From contig JBCDCE010000001.1 in assembly GCA_039182515.1 (NCBI GenBank), positions 62,001 to 126,000 on the forward strand: a stretch of 64,000 nt of DNA, written 5' to 3'. Position 1 is the stretch's first letter, and each line of letters begins with the position of its first letter. The stretch is from JBCDCE01 sp039182515. GTDB lineage: Bacteria > Pseudomonadota > Alphaproteobacteria > Rhodobacterales > Rhodobacteraceae. Below, piece after piece: positions 50,443-58,927 of this stretch. The notes beneath the pieces were generated by a model. That model ran no database searches and had not been told where the DNA came from. It saw nothing but the letters and a program-made list of their open reading frames with translations. Position numbers and translations under genes: made by a program.

Positions 50443-50551
50443 TCATTCAACGATTGTCCAAACGGGCACGCTGTCTGCGGCATATCAAACGCTTTTCGCG
50501 AGAGATCGCTTGAAAAGGGCCACAAGGCGCGGTGAAAAAGGAAGAAACCAT

Positions 50552-51283
50552 ATGTTCGCGGTTATGAAAACCGGCGGCAAGCAGTACAAAGTCGCTTCTG
50601 GCGATATTCTGCGTGTCGAAAAGCTTGCAGCGGATGCAGGCGAAACAGTCCAATTCAATGAGATTCTGATGATCGGCGGTACGATCGGAAGCCCCCTTGT
50701 GGAAGGCGCTGCCGTGCAAGCTGAAGTGATCGACCAGATCAAAGGCGAAAAGCTGATCAACTTTGTGAAGCGCCGCCGTAAGCATAGCTCCAAACGCACC
50801 AAGGGTCACCGTCAGAAACTGACTTTGGTCCGCGTGACCGAGCTGATGGAAAAAGGCGCTGAGAAATCAGGCGTGAAAGCCGCAGTCGGTGCAGGCTCCG
50901 TTTCTGTTGCAGCTGTTGCCGCCGCCGCGGCTGCCAAGCCAAAAGCGGAAAAGAAAGCTGCGCCCAAAGCAGAAAAGAAAGCCGCTCCTAAGAAAGAAGC
51001 GCCAAAAGCTGAAGCGCCTGCGGTAGAGGTCGAGGGTACGAAACCTGCAAACCTGCTGAGTGAAGCACGCGAAGGCGGCCCTGACGATCTTAAGCGGATC
51101 TCGGGTGTTGGTCCGAAGCTTGAAGGCCTTCTGCACGAGAACGGCGTGTTCCACTTTGATCAGATCATGGCTTGGGGCCCGTCTGAGATTGCGTACATGG
51201 ATGATCAACTGTCCTTTAAAGGGCGCATTGAACGTGATAACTGGATCGCGCAAGCCACTGAGTTTGCCGCTGAGAAGGAGTAA
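50552..51283 (+). CDS. rplU: Ribosomal protein L21 with C-terminal helix-hairpin-helix extension
   Basis: A 243-residue form of 50S protein L21, normally about 103 residues. Residues 1-102 are L21 (MFAVMKTGGKQYKV, FVKRRRKHSSKRTKGHRQ rRNA-binding region). Residues 103-165 are an Ala/Lys/Pro linker with an AAPKAEKK tandem repeat, and 176-235 form a helix-hairpin-helix domain (DDLKRISGVGPKLEGLLHE). The same tail type is found on other Rhodobacterales proteins such as NuoE. Its role is unknown; nucleic-acid binding on the ribosome is possible. ATG 50552 is fixed by the conserved L21 start. It forms an operon with rpmA, whose ribosome-binding site lies in its last codons. Confidence 0.95.
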   Translation: MFAVMKTGGKQYKVASGDILRVEKLAADAGETVQFNEILMIGGTIGSPLVEGAAVQAEVIDQIKGEKLINFVKRRRKHSSKRTKGHRQKLTLVRVTELMEKGAEKSGVKAAVGAGSVSVAAVAAAAAAKPKAEKKAAPKAEKKAAPKKEAPKAEAPAVEVEGTKPANLLSEAREGGPDDLKRISGVGPKLEGLLHENGVFHFDQIMAWGPSEIAYMDDQLSFKGRIERDNWIAQATEFAAEKE

Positions 51284-51289
51284 GTCGAG

Positions 51290-51559
51290 ATGGCACATAA
51301 AAAAGCAGGTGGTTCATCCCGCAACGGTCGCGATTCCGCAGGCCGTCGCCTTGGTGTGAAATTGTATGGGGGCCAAGCGGCCATCCCAGGCAACATCATT
51401 GTGCGTCAGCGCGGTACGAAGTTTTGGCCAGGTGAAGGCGTAGGCATGGGCAAAGATCACACGATCTTCGCAACTGTCGATGGCGCCGTGACCTTCCACA
51501 AAGGCCTTAAGGGCCGCACATTCATTTCCGTGCTCCCGGCAGCTGAGGCCGCCGAATAG
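51290..51559 (+). CDS. rpmA: Ribosomal protein L27
   Basis: An 89-residue 50S protein reaching the peptidyl-transferase centre with its N-terminus. AHKKAGGSSRNGRDSAGRR and KFWPGEGVGMGKDHTIFA are diagnostic. No N-terminal cleavage extension is present, unlike in Firmicutes. The start lies 6 bp after rplU, with AAGGAG in the rplU end, and a terminator follows. Confidence 0.98.
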   Translation: MAHKKAGGSSRNGRDSAGRRLGVKLYGGQAAIPGNIIVRQRGTKFWPGEGVGMGKDHTIFATVDGAVTFHKGLKGRTFISVLPAAEAAE

Positions 51560-51585
51560 CCGAAGACCCGTAAAGGAATTGAGGG

Positions 51586-51620
51586 GGGATCGGCGGAAAC
51601 GCCGGTCCCTTTCTCGTTTT
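51586..51620 (+). terminator. Intrinsic terminator of rplU-rpmA
   Basis: GGGATCGGCG-GAAA-CGCCGGTCCC forms a 10-bp stem with one G-T pair and a GAAA tetraloop, followed by TTTCTCGTTTT. It starts 27 bp after the rpmA stop and separates the ribosomal genes from the acetyltransferase gene. Confidence 0.88.
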
Positions 51621-51648
51621 GAGCCTAAATTTGGGGAGGAGGACCCAA

Positions 51649-52188
51649 ATGAGTTTTGATGCAGCAACCTTGCAAGCCCCGCTTGTCACTGATCGCCTGA
51701 CATTGCGCGCGCCGCGCCTGTCTGACAAAGGCCTATTGGAGCAGTACTGCGCTGACAAACGCGTGGCGGAGATGACAACAAGCATCCCCCATCCCTTGCC
51801 GCCAGGTGCGACGGAAGCCTTTATCGCGCGCGCAAACGATGAGGCGCGGTCTGAAGATATTTGGATCCTCGACGGCTCTGAAAACGGGATGCCCGAAGTT
51901 ATTGGGGCAATTGGTCTCCAGCGCCTTGATAGCAATCAATCCGAGATCGGTTATTGGGTGGCCCCTGGCTTTTGGGGCCAAGGCTATGCGCGTGAAGCAT
52001 TGAGCCAGCTTGTTGAGAAGAACCCACAAGGGGTGCGGACCTACTTTGGCTCGGTCTTTCAAGACAACCCTGCTTCGGCGCGGGTTTTGACCCATTGCGG
52101 ATTTGATTACATCGGCGACGCAGAATCTCATAGCGTTGCGCGCGGCGCTCAGGTTGGCACCTGGACATATCTGCGAAAACTCGATTGA
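51649..52188 (+). CDS. GNAT-family N-acetyltransferase (RimJ-type)
   Basis: A 179-residue acetyl-CoA-dependent acetyltransferase of the GNAT_3 subgroup, like RimJ/RimL that modify ribosomal-protein N-termini; the substrate here is unknown. LVTDRLTLRAPRLSDKGLL opens the domain, and GYWVAPGFWGQGYAREAL is the acetyl-CoA-binding motif A with the Q/R-x-x-G-x-G/A loop. ASARVLTHCGFDYIGD closes it. ATG 51649 follows GGGGAGGAGGA. It lies between the ribosomal genes and obgE on the same strand. Confidence 0.88.
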   Translation: MSFDAATLQAPLVTDRLTLRAPRLSDKGLLEQYCADKRVAEMTTSIPHPLPPGATEAFIARANDEARSEDIWILDGSENGMPEVIGAIGLQRLDSNQSEIGYWVAPGFWGQGYAREALSQLVEKNPQGVRTYFGSVFQDNPASARVLTHCGFDYIGDAESHSVARGAQVGTWTYLRKLD

Positions 52189-52217
52189 ACGACCGAAGAA
52201 TAATAGAGACGTAGCCC

Positions 52218-53243
52218 ATGAAATTCCTCGATCTCACTAAGGTCTACATCCGGTCGGGATCAGGGGGCGGTGGCTCTATCAGCTTTCGGCGGGAAAAATA
52301 CATCGAATACGGTGGCCCAGACGGCGGCGACGGCGGCAGAGGCGGGGACGTTGTGGCGGAGGCCGTCGAGGGCCTCAATACGCTGATAGACTTCCGCTAC
52401 CAGCAGCACTTCTTTGCCAAAAACGGGATCCCCGGGATGGGCCAAGGGCGCACTGGCGCGTCCGGTGCTGAGATCGTCTTGCGGGTGCCTGTTGGCACCG
52501 AAATCCTTGATGAAGACGAAGAGACCGTGATTGCCGATCTCACGGAAGTGGGCCAGCGCGTGGTCTTGGCCAAGGGCGGCAACGGCGGCTTTGGCAACCT
52601 GCATTTTAAGTCGTCCACCAACCAAGCGCCGCGGCGCGCCAATCCTGGGCAACCCGGTGTAGAACGCACCCTATGGCTGCGCCTTAAGCTGATCGCAGAT
52701 GCGGGCCTTTTGGGCCTGCCCAATGCAGGTAAGTCCACCTTTTTGGCCGCCACTTCAAACGCGCGCCCCAAGATTGCGGATTATCCCTTCACCACGCTTC
52801 ACCCAAATTTGGGCGTTGTGGGCGTGGATGGCGCGGAATTTGTCATGGCGGATATCCCAGGCCTCATTGAAGGAGCCTCCGAAGGGCGGGGGATCGGGGA
52901 CCGGTTTTTGGGTCATGTCGAGCGCTGTGCGGTTCTCTTGCATATTGTCGATGGCACGTCCGAGACGATCGCGGAAGACTACGCCACCATCATCAACGAG
53001 CTTGAAGCCTACGGTGGCGAATTAGCAGACAAGCCCCGCATCACAGCGCTCAACAAAATCGATGCGCTGGATGACGAAGCGCAAGCGGAGGCTCTGGATG
53101 AGTTGGAAAAGGCCTGCGGCGCAAAACCACTGGCAATTTCCGGTGTGAGCGGAGCCGGTCTTGAAACCTGTCTGCGTGCGGTGCGCGCCGCCATTCAGGA
53201 GGCTCGCGCGATCCCTGAGGAGCCTCAGCCGTGGCAACCGTAA
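52218..53243 (+). CDS. obgE: GTPase Obg/CgtA
   Basis: A 341-residue essential GTPase in late 50S assembly and stress signalling. The glycine-rich Obg fold (1-158, SGSGGGGSISFRREK and GGDGGRGGDVV) is followed by the G domain: G1 GLPNAGKST, G3 DIPGLIEGAS, G4 NKID. The Obg C-terminal domain is short or absent, as in many alphaproteobacteria. It is co-directional with rpmA upstream, the classical rplU-rpmA-obg order, and overlaps proB. Confidence 0.97.
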   Translation: MKFLDLTKVYIRSGSGGGGSISFRREKYIEYGGPDGGDGGRGGDVVAEAVEGLNTLIDFRYQQHFFAKNGIPGMGQGRTGASGAEIVLRVPVGTEILDEDEETVIADLTEVGQRVVLAKGGNGGFGNLHFKSSTNQAPRRANPGQPGVERTLWLRLKLIADAGLLGLPNAGKSTFLAATSNARPKIADYPFTTLHPNLGVVGVDGAEFVMADIPGLIEGASEGRGIGDRFLGHVERCAVLLHIVDGTSETIAEDYATIINELEAYGGELADKPRITALNKIDALDDEAQAEALDELEKACGAKPLAISGVSGAGLETCLRAVRAAIQEARAIPEEPQPWQP

Positions 53244-54349
53244 CTCCCAGCCTTTCAGATGCCGCTCATGTCGTGCTCAAAATCGGATCGGCCCTTTTGG
53301 TGGACCAAGCCACAGGCCAATTGAACCGCGACTGGTTGCGCGCTTTGGCGCAAGACGTCGCACGCGTAAAAGCGCGCGGGCAAAACGTGACGATCGTCTC
53401 TTCAGGCTCCATCGCCTTGGGTCGTGGCGTGCTTGGCTTATCACAAGGCGCACTTCCGCTTGATCAAAGCCAGGCTGCGGCTGCTGTGGGGCAGATTAAG
53501 CTCGCGCAAGCCTATGAAGAAGAATTGGCCCCGCATGGCATCACCACGGCGCAGGTGCTCTTGACCCTCGAAGACAGCGAAAACCGCAGGCGTTATCTGA
53601 ACACACGCGCCACGCTCCAGCAGCTTTTGAGCCTCAACGTGGTGCCCATTGTGAATGAAAACGACACGGTGGCCACAGATGAAATCCGCTATGGCGATAA
53701 TGATCGTTTGGCGGCCCAAGTCGCTGTGACTTTGGGCGCGGATCAACTGGTTTTGCTCTCGGATGTGGACGGGCTTTATACCGCCAATCCGCAAGTGGAT
53801 TCCACGGCCACACATCTTGCGTTGGTTGAGGCTATCACGCCAGAAATTGAAGCCATGTCGGGCGAGGGCACTTCGGGGCTCTCAAAAGGCGGGATGATCA
53901 CCAAGGTCATGGCGGCCAAAATGGCCACACAAGCTGGCGCACATATGGCGATTGCCTCTGGCGCTGAACTTTATCCTCTTAAAGCACTCGAAGCAGGCGC
54001 ACGTGCCACTTGGTTCTTGGCCGAAACGGATCCCCAAGCCGCTCGAAAAACATGGATTGCTGCGATGAAGCCTAAGGGTGCGGTTGTGATAGACGCAGGC
54101 GCTGCTCAGGCTTTGCGGCGCGGAAAGTCACTGCTTCCGGCTGGGATCACGCAAGTGGAGGGCCGGTTTGGGCGGGGCGATCCTGTTCAAATCACAACGC
54201 ACACTGGCGCGGCTCTTGCTGTTGGTCTCACGCGCTATACGGCTGACGAGGCCCGCAGGCTCCAAGGCCAACACACCCGCGATATCGAAACTCTGCTTGG
54301 TTACCCAGGGCGCGCGGCTGTGATACACCGCGACGACATGACCCTCTAA
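53231..54349 (+). CDS. proB: Glutamate 5-kinase
   Basis: Phosphorylates glutamate at the gamma-carboxyl, the first step of proline synthesis. The 372 residues comprise an amino acid kinase domain (1-250; VLKIGSALLV, VSSGSIALGRG, NENDTVATDEIRYGDNDRLAAQVA) and a C-terminal PUA domain (about 275-365). GTG 53231 lies within the last codons of obgE (13-bp overlap), so translation is coupled. proA follows 36 bp downstream. Confidence 0.96.
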   Translation: MATVTPSLSDAAHVVLKIGSALLVDQATGQLNRDWLRALAQDVARVKARGQNVTIVSSGSIALGRGVLGLSQGALPLDQSQAAAAVGQIKLAQAYEEELAPHGITTAQVLLTLEDSENRRRYLNTRATLQQLLSLNVVPIVNENDTVATDEIRYGDNDRLAAQVAVTLGADQLVLLSDVDGLYTANPQVDSTATHLALVEAITPEIEAMSGEGTSGLSKGGMITKVMAAKMATQAGAHMAIASGAELYPLKALEAGARATWFLAETDPQAARKTWIAAMKPKGAVVIDAGAAQALRRGKSLLPAGITQVEGRFGRGDPVQITTHTGAALAVGLTRYTADEARRLQGQHTRDIETLLGYPGRAAVIHRDDMTL

Positions 54350-54385
54350 TTTCCCGTTTGCCCAAAAGCTTAAAAAGGCCCCACC

Positions 54386-55636
54386 ATGGACACGCAAACT
54401 GATATCTTTTCTTTAATGCAAGACATTGGCGCCTGCGCCAAAACAGCCGCCTTAGCGCTGGCTATGGCACCGTCAGAGCAAAAAGCAAAAGCTCTTGAAG
54501 CAGCGAGCGATGCGGTTTGGGAGATGCGCGCGGAAATTCTAGAGGCCAATGCAAAAGACATGGCCTTTGGACGTGAAAAAGGTCTGTCAGACGCGATGCT
54601 AGACCGTTTGCAGCTAACCGAGGACCGTATCCAGGGCATCGTCGGCGGCCTGAAGGCCGTTGCAGCACAGGATGATCCCATTGGCGCGGTCATGGAAAGC
54701 TGGGAGATGGCTTCTGGCCTCAACATAAGCCGTGTACGCACCCCACTTGGGGTCATTGGTGTGATTTACGAAAGCCGTCCCAATGTGACGGCGGACGCGG
54801 GCGCGCTCTGTTTAAAAGCGGGCAATGCCGTCATTTTGCGCGGTGGCTCTGAGAGTTTTCACAGCTCGGGCGCCATTCACGCAGCCTTGCAAAAAGGCTT
54901 GCAAGTCGCGGGCCTTCCTCTGGATGCGATCCAACTGGTGCCCACGCGCGACCGCGCGGCGGTCCAAGCCATGCTCACGATGACAGACAGCATCGATGTG
55001 ATTGTGCCTCGCGGCGGCAAAGGTCTGGTGGGCCTGGTGCAACGCGAAGCGCGGGTGCCTGTTTTTGCCCACCTGGAAGGGATTTGCCACATCTACATCG
55101 ACGCCTCTGCCGATCCCGAGAAAACCCGTGCTGTCGTGATGAACGCCAAAACCCGCCGCACAGGCATCTGCGGGGCCGCCGAGTGTTTGCTGATCCACAA
55201 AGATGCTGCTGAACTTGGTGCGCGAGTGATCCAAGATTTGATGGAGGCCGGTGTCGAAGTCGCTTCCGAAGGGCTGCCTGGTTCCCGGCCTGCCACCCAG
55301 GACGATTGGGGCACGGAATACCTCGATATGAAAATCGCGGCGCGCGTTGTTCCCGACATCTCGCAGGCCATCGCGCATATCCAAACCTATGGATCCAATC
55401 ACACGGAAGCAATCATGGCTGAAGACGCTCATGCGGTTGCGCAGTTTTTCAATGAACTCGACAGTGCCATTTTGATGCATAATGCCTCAACCCAGTTTGC
55501 CGACGGTGGCGAATTTGGCATGGGCGCTGAAATCGGGATTGCAACCGGGAAGTTGCACGCGCGCGGCCCGGTAGGGGCCACGCAACTCACCAGCTTTAAG
55601 TATTTGGTGCGCGGCGACGGAACGGTCCGGGCTTGA
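54386..55636 (+). CDS. proA: Gamma-glutamyl phosphate reductase
   Basis: Reduces glutamyl 5-phosphate to glutamate semialdehyde with NADPH, the second step of proline synthesis. The 416-residue aldehyde dehydrogenase-fold enzyme has the family signature VPVFAHLEGICHIYIDASAD and the catalytic Cys in RRTGICGAAECLL; ATQFADGGEFGMGAEIGI is the conserved C-terminal stretch. It is directly downstream of proB and converges on chpT with 17 bp between stops. Confidence 0.97.
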   Translation: MDTQTDIFSLMQDIGACAKTAALALAMAPSEQKAKALEAASDAVWEMRAEILEANAKDMAFGREKGLSDAMLDRLQLTEDRIQGIVGGLKAVAAQDDPIGAVMESWEMASGLNISRVRTPLGVIGVIYESRPNVTADAGALCLKAGNAVILRGGSESFHSSGAIHAALQKGLQVAGLPLDAIQLVPTRDRAAVQAMLTMTDSIDVIVPRGGKGLVGLVQREARVPVFAHLEGICHIYIDASADPEKTRAVVMNAKTRRTGICGAAECLLIHKDAAELGARVIQDLMEAGVEVASEGLPGSRPATQDDWGTEYLDMKIAARVVPDISQAIAHIQTYGSNHTEAIMAEDAHAVAQFFNELDSAILMHNASTQFADGGEFGMGAEIGIATGKLHARGPVGATQLTSFKYLVRGDGTVRA

Positions 55637-55653
55637 TCCCGACCTCCGACCCT

Positions 55654-56253
55654 TCAAAAGCGCAGCGTTAGAGCCTCGTCTGTCAGATCGCGTTCAAGCG
55701 TTTTTCCATGGGCGAGGAGAATATGTGGTGTGAGTGCAAAATGCACATCTGCCGCGATGTGATCATGGGGCCCGTTTACATCCTCGAGACTGTCCCACAG
55801 GGCGTCGTCAAATTTAAACTTGTCGCTCACGGCCGTTAACGTCCACTTCCCGTGAAGTGACGCGACTTTGATTGTGCCGCCGTAGGGCATAGCACTTTCC
55901 AAACACTGCATGAGCAAAAAAGCGATCCGAACGTCTGAGCGTGAGCTGTCGCCATTGGGCTCCCAACTGTAGGAAATTCGCCCGCCTTTCGACATATCCG
56001 CGAGGATTTTCACAATCTCCCCACGTCCCATCTGTTGATTGGATTTCGCAGCACCATAAGCCACGCGGAAGTATTTGATCCGTGCGTTGGCGCTTTGCAC
56101 ACTGTCGGAAATCAAAGCCAGCTCGGGGCTTGTGGCCACCCCAGACATCGAAAGCAGTTCAATCCCATTGGCAATTGCGCCCAATGGGCTAATTAAGTCG
56201 TGGCATATCCTCGATCCGACAAGGCTCGTTAGATCTGTGGGAGACTGGGTCAT
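55654..56253 (-). CDS. chpT: Histidine phosphotransferase ChpT
   Basis: A 199-residue dimeric phosphotransfer protein that relays phosphate from the CckA hybrid kinase to CtrA and CpdR in alphaproteobacteria. The degenerate histidine-kinase-like fold has the phospho-accepting His18 in GSRICHDLISPLGAIANGIELL, and a C-terminal ATPase-like domain without the ATP-binding motifs. In roseobacters this relay governs motility, gene-transfer agents and cell-cycle-linked genes. It is monocistronic on the minus strand. A CtrA-like site lies about 260 bp from its start, on the far side of the DUF3553 gene. Confidence 0.9.
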   Translation of the reverse strand: MTQSPTDLTSLVGSRICHDLISPLGAIANGIELLSMSGVATSPELALISDSVQSANARIKYFRVAYGAAKSNQQMGRGEIVKILADMSKGGRISYSWEPNGDSSRSDVRIAFLLMQCLESAMPYGGTIKVASLHGKWTLTAVSDKFKFDDALWDSLEDVNGPHDHIAADVHFALTPHILLAHGKTLERDLTDEALTLRF

Positions 56254-56292
56254 TTTTGGCCTTCAATAAGATGCAGATTGGAAATGCGTTTG

Positions 56293-56475
56293 ATGTCAGA
56301 TTTAAATGCTCTTTTAGAACCCGGCCAAGTTGTCCGAAACCCGTCCAAGCCTGAATGGGGATTGGGGCAGGTACAATCCAATATCGGCGGAAAGGTCACT
56401 GTGAACTTCCAAGAAGTGGGCAAAGTGGTCATTGACGGTAACCTTGTTGAATTGGACATGGTGTTTGACGTTTAG
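56293..56475 (+). CDS. DUF3553 small protein
   Basis: A 60-residue protein starting MSDLNALLEPGQVVRNPSKP with the family motif PEWGLGQVQSNIGGKVTVNF, an SH3-like beta fold related to domains at the C-terminus of UvrD-type helicases. Its independent role is unknown. ATG 56293 is chosen because homology starts there; upstream in-frame ATGs (56278, 56284) lack support. It is divergent from chpT with about 39 bp between starts, so the two may share a control region. Confidence 0.82.
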   Translation: MSDLNALLEPGQVVRNPSKPEWGLGQVQSNIGGKVTVNFQEVGKVVIDGNLVELDMVFDV

Positions 56476-56507
56476 GGAATGGGGCTCCGTCTCAGTTTCA
56501 CAAGTTA

Positions 56508-56528
56508 ACCTTAACAATCTGTTAAGGT
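56508..56528. promoter_or_regulatory. CtrA-like box upstream of olsB
   Basis: TTAACAATCTGTTAA at 56511-56525 fits TTAA-N7-TTAA, the CtrA recognition pattern, and lies in a larger perfect inverted repeat ACCTTAACA/TGTTAAGGT. It is about 100 bp before the olsB start and downstream of the DUF3553 gene. Short motifs arise by chance, but its place close to chpT and its strong symmetry make it a fair candidate. Confidence 0.45.
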
Positions 56529-56629
56529 AAAAACAACTTTGGGTTGATTTTTGGCTGCTTGGTAACCTTTTTGCCATCTGCTGTTTGCGCTGTTATCTTT
56601 TAAGCCCAACAGCCAAGGTGCACCGCAAG

Positions 56630-57400
56630 ATGCTGCAAAAGGCCCTGCCTAAATTCGAAGTTGCTCTTGCGCGTGATGCGGGATCCATCGCGGCCTCTCA
56701 ACGCCTTCGTTATGAGGTTTTTGTGGAGGAATTAGGAAGCGATGGGCCGTTGGTGGATCATACTAACCGATTGGAAAAGGACAGGTTTGACGAAGTCTGC
56801 GAGCACCTTTTGCTTTACGATCGCGCAAACCGAACTTCTGAAGTCGTTGGGGTCTATCGCCTCATGCCGCCCGACCGCTTTGCAAGTTTTGGGCGCTATT
56901 ACAGTGAAGGAGAGTATGATCTCGCGCCTTTGATGTCGTCAGGTCGCCGCCTGCTCGAACTTGGGCGTTCTTGCTTGCATGCGGATTACCGAGGTGGGGC
57001 TGCAATGCATCATCTCTGGCAGGGACTGGCCCAGTATATCGAAGCCAATCGCATTGAACTTCTATTCGGCGTTGCGAGTTTTCATGGCGCGGATGCCTCT
57101 GCCCATGCGGAACCGCTCAGTCTTTTGCATCAAAACTATTTGGCACCAGCATCCGTGCGCCCTCGAGCGCTGCCTGAGGGCTTTTTCGAAATGAACCAAC
57201 ACCGGCCAGACCAAATAGATCGCGTGCGCGCCATGCGCGCGATGCCACAGCTTATAAAGGCCTATCTGCGTTTGGGCGGCATGGTGGGAGACGGCGCTTT
57301 TCAGGACAAAGTGTTCAACACAACTGATATTTGCATGATCCTCGATACTGCCAAAATAGGGCCAAAACAACGTGCCAGGCTCACTGAGGTGCGCGCCTGA
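56630..57400 (+). CDS. olsB: L-ornithine N-alpha-acyltransferase OlsB
   Basis: Transfers a 3-hydroxyacyl chain from acyl carrier protein to the alpha-amine of ornithine, the first step of ornithine-lipid synthesis. The 256-residue GNAT-fold protein has ASQRLRYEVFVEELGSDG near residue 23 and LLELGRSCLHADYRGGAAMHHLW with the family's ELGRSC-type motif. ATG 56630 is chosen; upstream in-frame codons to 56585 lack homology. olsA begins at the very next base after its stop. Phosphate-free ornithine lipids are common in roseobacters. Confidence 0.88.
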   Translation: MLQKALPKFEVALARDAGSIAASQRLRYEVFVEELGSDGPLVDHTNRLEKDRFDEVCEHLLLYDRANRTSEVVGVYRLMPPDRFASFGRYYSEGEYDLAPLMSSGRRLLELGRSCLHADYRGGAAMHHLWQGLAQYIEANRIELLFGVASFHGADASAHAEPLSLLHQNYLAPASVRPRALPEGFFEMNQHRPDQIDRVRAMRAMPQLIKAYLRLGGMVGDGAFQDKVFNTTDICMILDTAKIGPKQRARLTEVRA

Positions 57401-58246
57401 ATGACCTGGGATGCGGAAGTACCAGTCGGGTCCATATGGCCGCGCGGCGCAGCTTGGCTGCGGGTCATTTTGCGCGCTCTGCCCATGGCCATTATTGTGT
57501 TCGGCGGTTTGGCGATCCTGCTTGTGGTGCGCTGTGTCGAACGCCCTCTGCACGGGCTCAAACGCCCATGGACGCCATATATCACTGTCACAGTTTGTCG
57601 GGTCGTTTTGCGTATTATGGGATTGCCCGTGAAGCTGGAAGGCCGTCCCATGATTGAGCCCGGAGGTTGGGTGGCCAATCATGCGTCTTGGCTGGATATA
57701 TTTGTACTCAACGCCACCGGCCCGCTTTATTTCATTGCCAAATCAGAAGTGGCGGGCTGGCCAGGCATTGGATGGCTCGCCCGGGCCACCGGCACGCTGT
57801 TTGTCGAACGCCAAGCCGCGCGTGCGAAAGATCAGCAAGCCCCTTTGTTGGAGCGCCTTTCAGAGGGCCACCGCATGCTCTTTTTTCCCGAGGGCACTTC
57901 CACAGATGGACGCAGGGTTCTGGCCTTTAAATCTCCGCTCTTTCAACCCTTCGTCGAGTTTGAGGAAAGCCAGCCGCTCTATTTACAGGCCATAATGGTT
58001 TACTATCAAGCGCCTCCAGGAAAAGAAGCGCGGTTTTACGGGTGGTGGGGCGATATGAGTTTTGTGGAAAACTTGGCTCATGTCTTGGCCCAACCAAAAC
58101 AAGGCAAAGTTACTTTGCGCTTTCTACCAGCGCGCGCTGTTAAGGATTATGCGTCGCGCAAAGACTTAGCCAAAGCGCTAGAGCGCGATCTCCAAGAGGC
58201 TTTTGCAAAAGCGGTAGAGGCGGATTCTAACGCATCTCCGAGCTGA
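57401..58246 (+). CDS. olsA: Lyso-ornithine lipid O-acyltransferase OlsA
   Basis: A 281-residue membrane-associated acyltransferase of the PlsC family. It completes ornithine lipid by acylating the 3-hydroxyl group of lyso-ornithine lipid, and could also act on lysophosphatidate. A hydrophobic N-terminal helix (about 25-45) precedes VANHASWLDIF (catalytic HX4D), GTLFVERQ and FFPEGTSTDGRR (acceptor-binding). The gene abuts olsB and its 3' end overlaps the converging thiE-like gene by 20 bp. Confidence 0.88.
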   Translation: MTWDAEVPVGSIWPRGAAWLRVILRALPMAIIVFGGLAILLVVRCVERPLHGLKRPWTPYITVTVCRVVLRIMGLPVKLEGRPMIEPGGWVANHASWLDIFVLNATGPLYFIAKSEVAGWPGIGWLARATGTLFVERQAARAKDQQAPLLERLSEGHRMLFFPEGTSTDGRRVLAFKSPLFQPFVEFEESQPLYLQAIMVYYQAPPGKEARFYGWWGDMSFVENLAHVLAQPKQGKVTLRFLPARAVKDYASRKDLAKALERDLQEAFAKAVEADSNASPS

Positions 58247-58850
58247 AGGCTTTGAGCGTCTCTGCGGGATTGTCTTCTCGCCAAATTTCGTCTCCCAAGC
58301 CGAAGAAGTCGGTCATCGGAGCAAGGTTGCGAATGAGATTTGTATCAAGCGCACCTTCGGCCACCACAGGCACCTCGATCATCTCAGACCACCACTGAAA
58401 AAGCTCAGGCTCTGCTTGGCTGCCGTCGCCCAAAGCGCTCGCACCACAAGGACCAAAACTCACGTAATCGGCGCCGCTTTCACCTGCGGTCATCCCATCA
58501 TGGCGCGAAACATTGCAGAAGCTACCAACAATCGCATCCGCTCCAAGGGCTGTCCGCGTGGCGCGCACGGAGCGCGCGGCATCTGTGAGATGCACGCCAT
58601 CAAGGCCAAGACGCTCCACAAGCAGTAGGTGGTGTTCGATCACAATCGGGATGTCTCGTTCATGGCAAATGGCCCGCGTCGCATCTGCAACTCGTGAAAT
58701 GCGATCGTCGTCGGTTGAGCTTAAGGCGAGGCGAAAACAAGCGACATCGGTTACATCAAGAGCCTGTGCTAAGGCATTTGGAAATTGGGATAAATCCACC
58801 GTTCGCGGGGAAATGAGATAGATCTGTGGGTGCTCAGATGTCTCAGTCAT
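58227..58850 (-). CDS. Thiamine phosphate synthase-like protein (ThiE/TenI family)
   Basis: A 207-residue TIM-barrel protein of the ThiE/TenI family, which couples the thiazole and pyrimidine moieties of thiamine or acts in thiazole formation. Features include IYLISPRT at the start, PIVIEHHLLLVERLGLDGVHL (the DGVHLG-type motif), IVGSFCNVSRHDGMTAGESGADYVSFGPC and VVAEGALDTNLI. The GVHLT in place of GVHLGQ, and the shift from the usual phosphate loop, leave open a divergent function. No other thi genes adjoin it. Confidence 0.8.
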   Translation of the reverse strand: MTETSEHPQIYLISPRTVDLSQFPNALAQALDVTDVACFRLALSSTDDDRISRVADATRAICHERDIPIVIEHHLLLVERLGLDGVHLTDAARSVRATRTALGADAIVGSFCNVSRHDGMTAGESGADYVSFGPCGASALGDGSQAEPELFQWWSEMIEVPVVAEGALDTNLIRNLAPMTDFFGLGDEIWREDNPAETLKAFSSEMR

Positions 58851-58927
58851 ATGCGCGGCCTCGCTTTGTTTTCATTCCCTTTAGCCTGGGCTTGCGTCGA
58901 GGCCAAGCCATGGCGTAAGTGCGCGCC

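Noticed and set aside
50408..50551. N-terminal extension of L21 in the open frame
   Set aside because: L21 proteins start at the MFAVMKTGGKQY motif, so ATG 50552 is the start; the preceding bases fit a leader.
51290..51559. Possible cleaved N-terminal extension on L27
   Set aside because: The protein begins directly with MAHKKAGG, so no Firmicutes-type extension is present.
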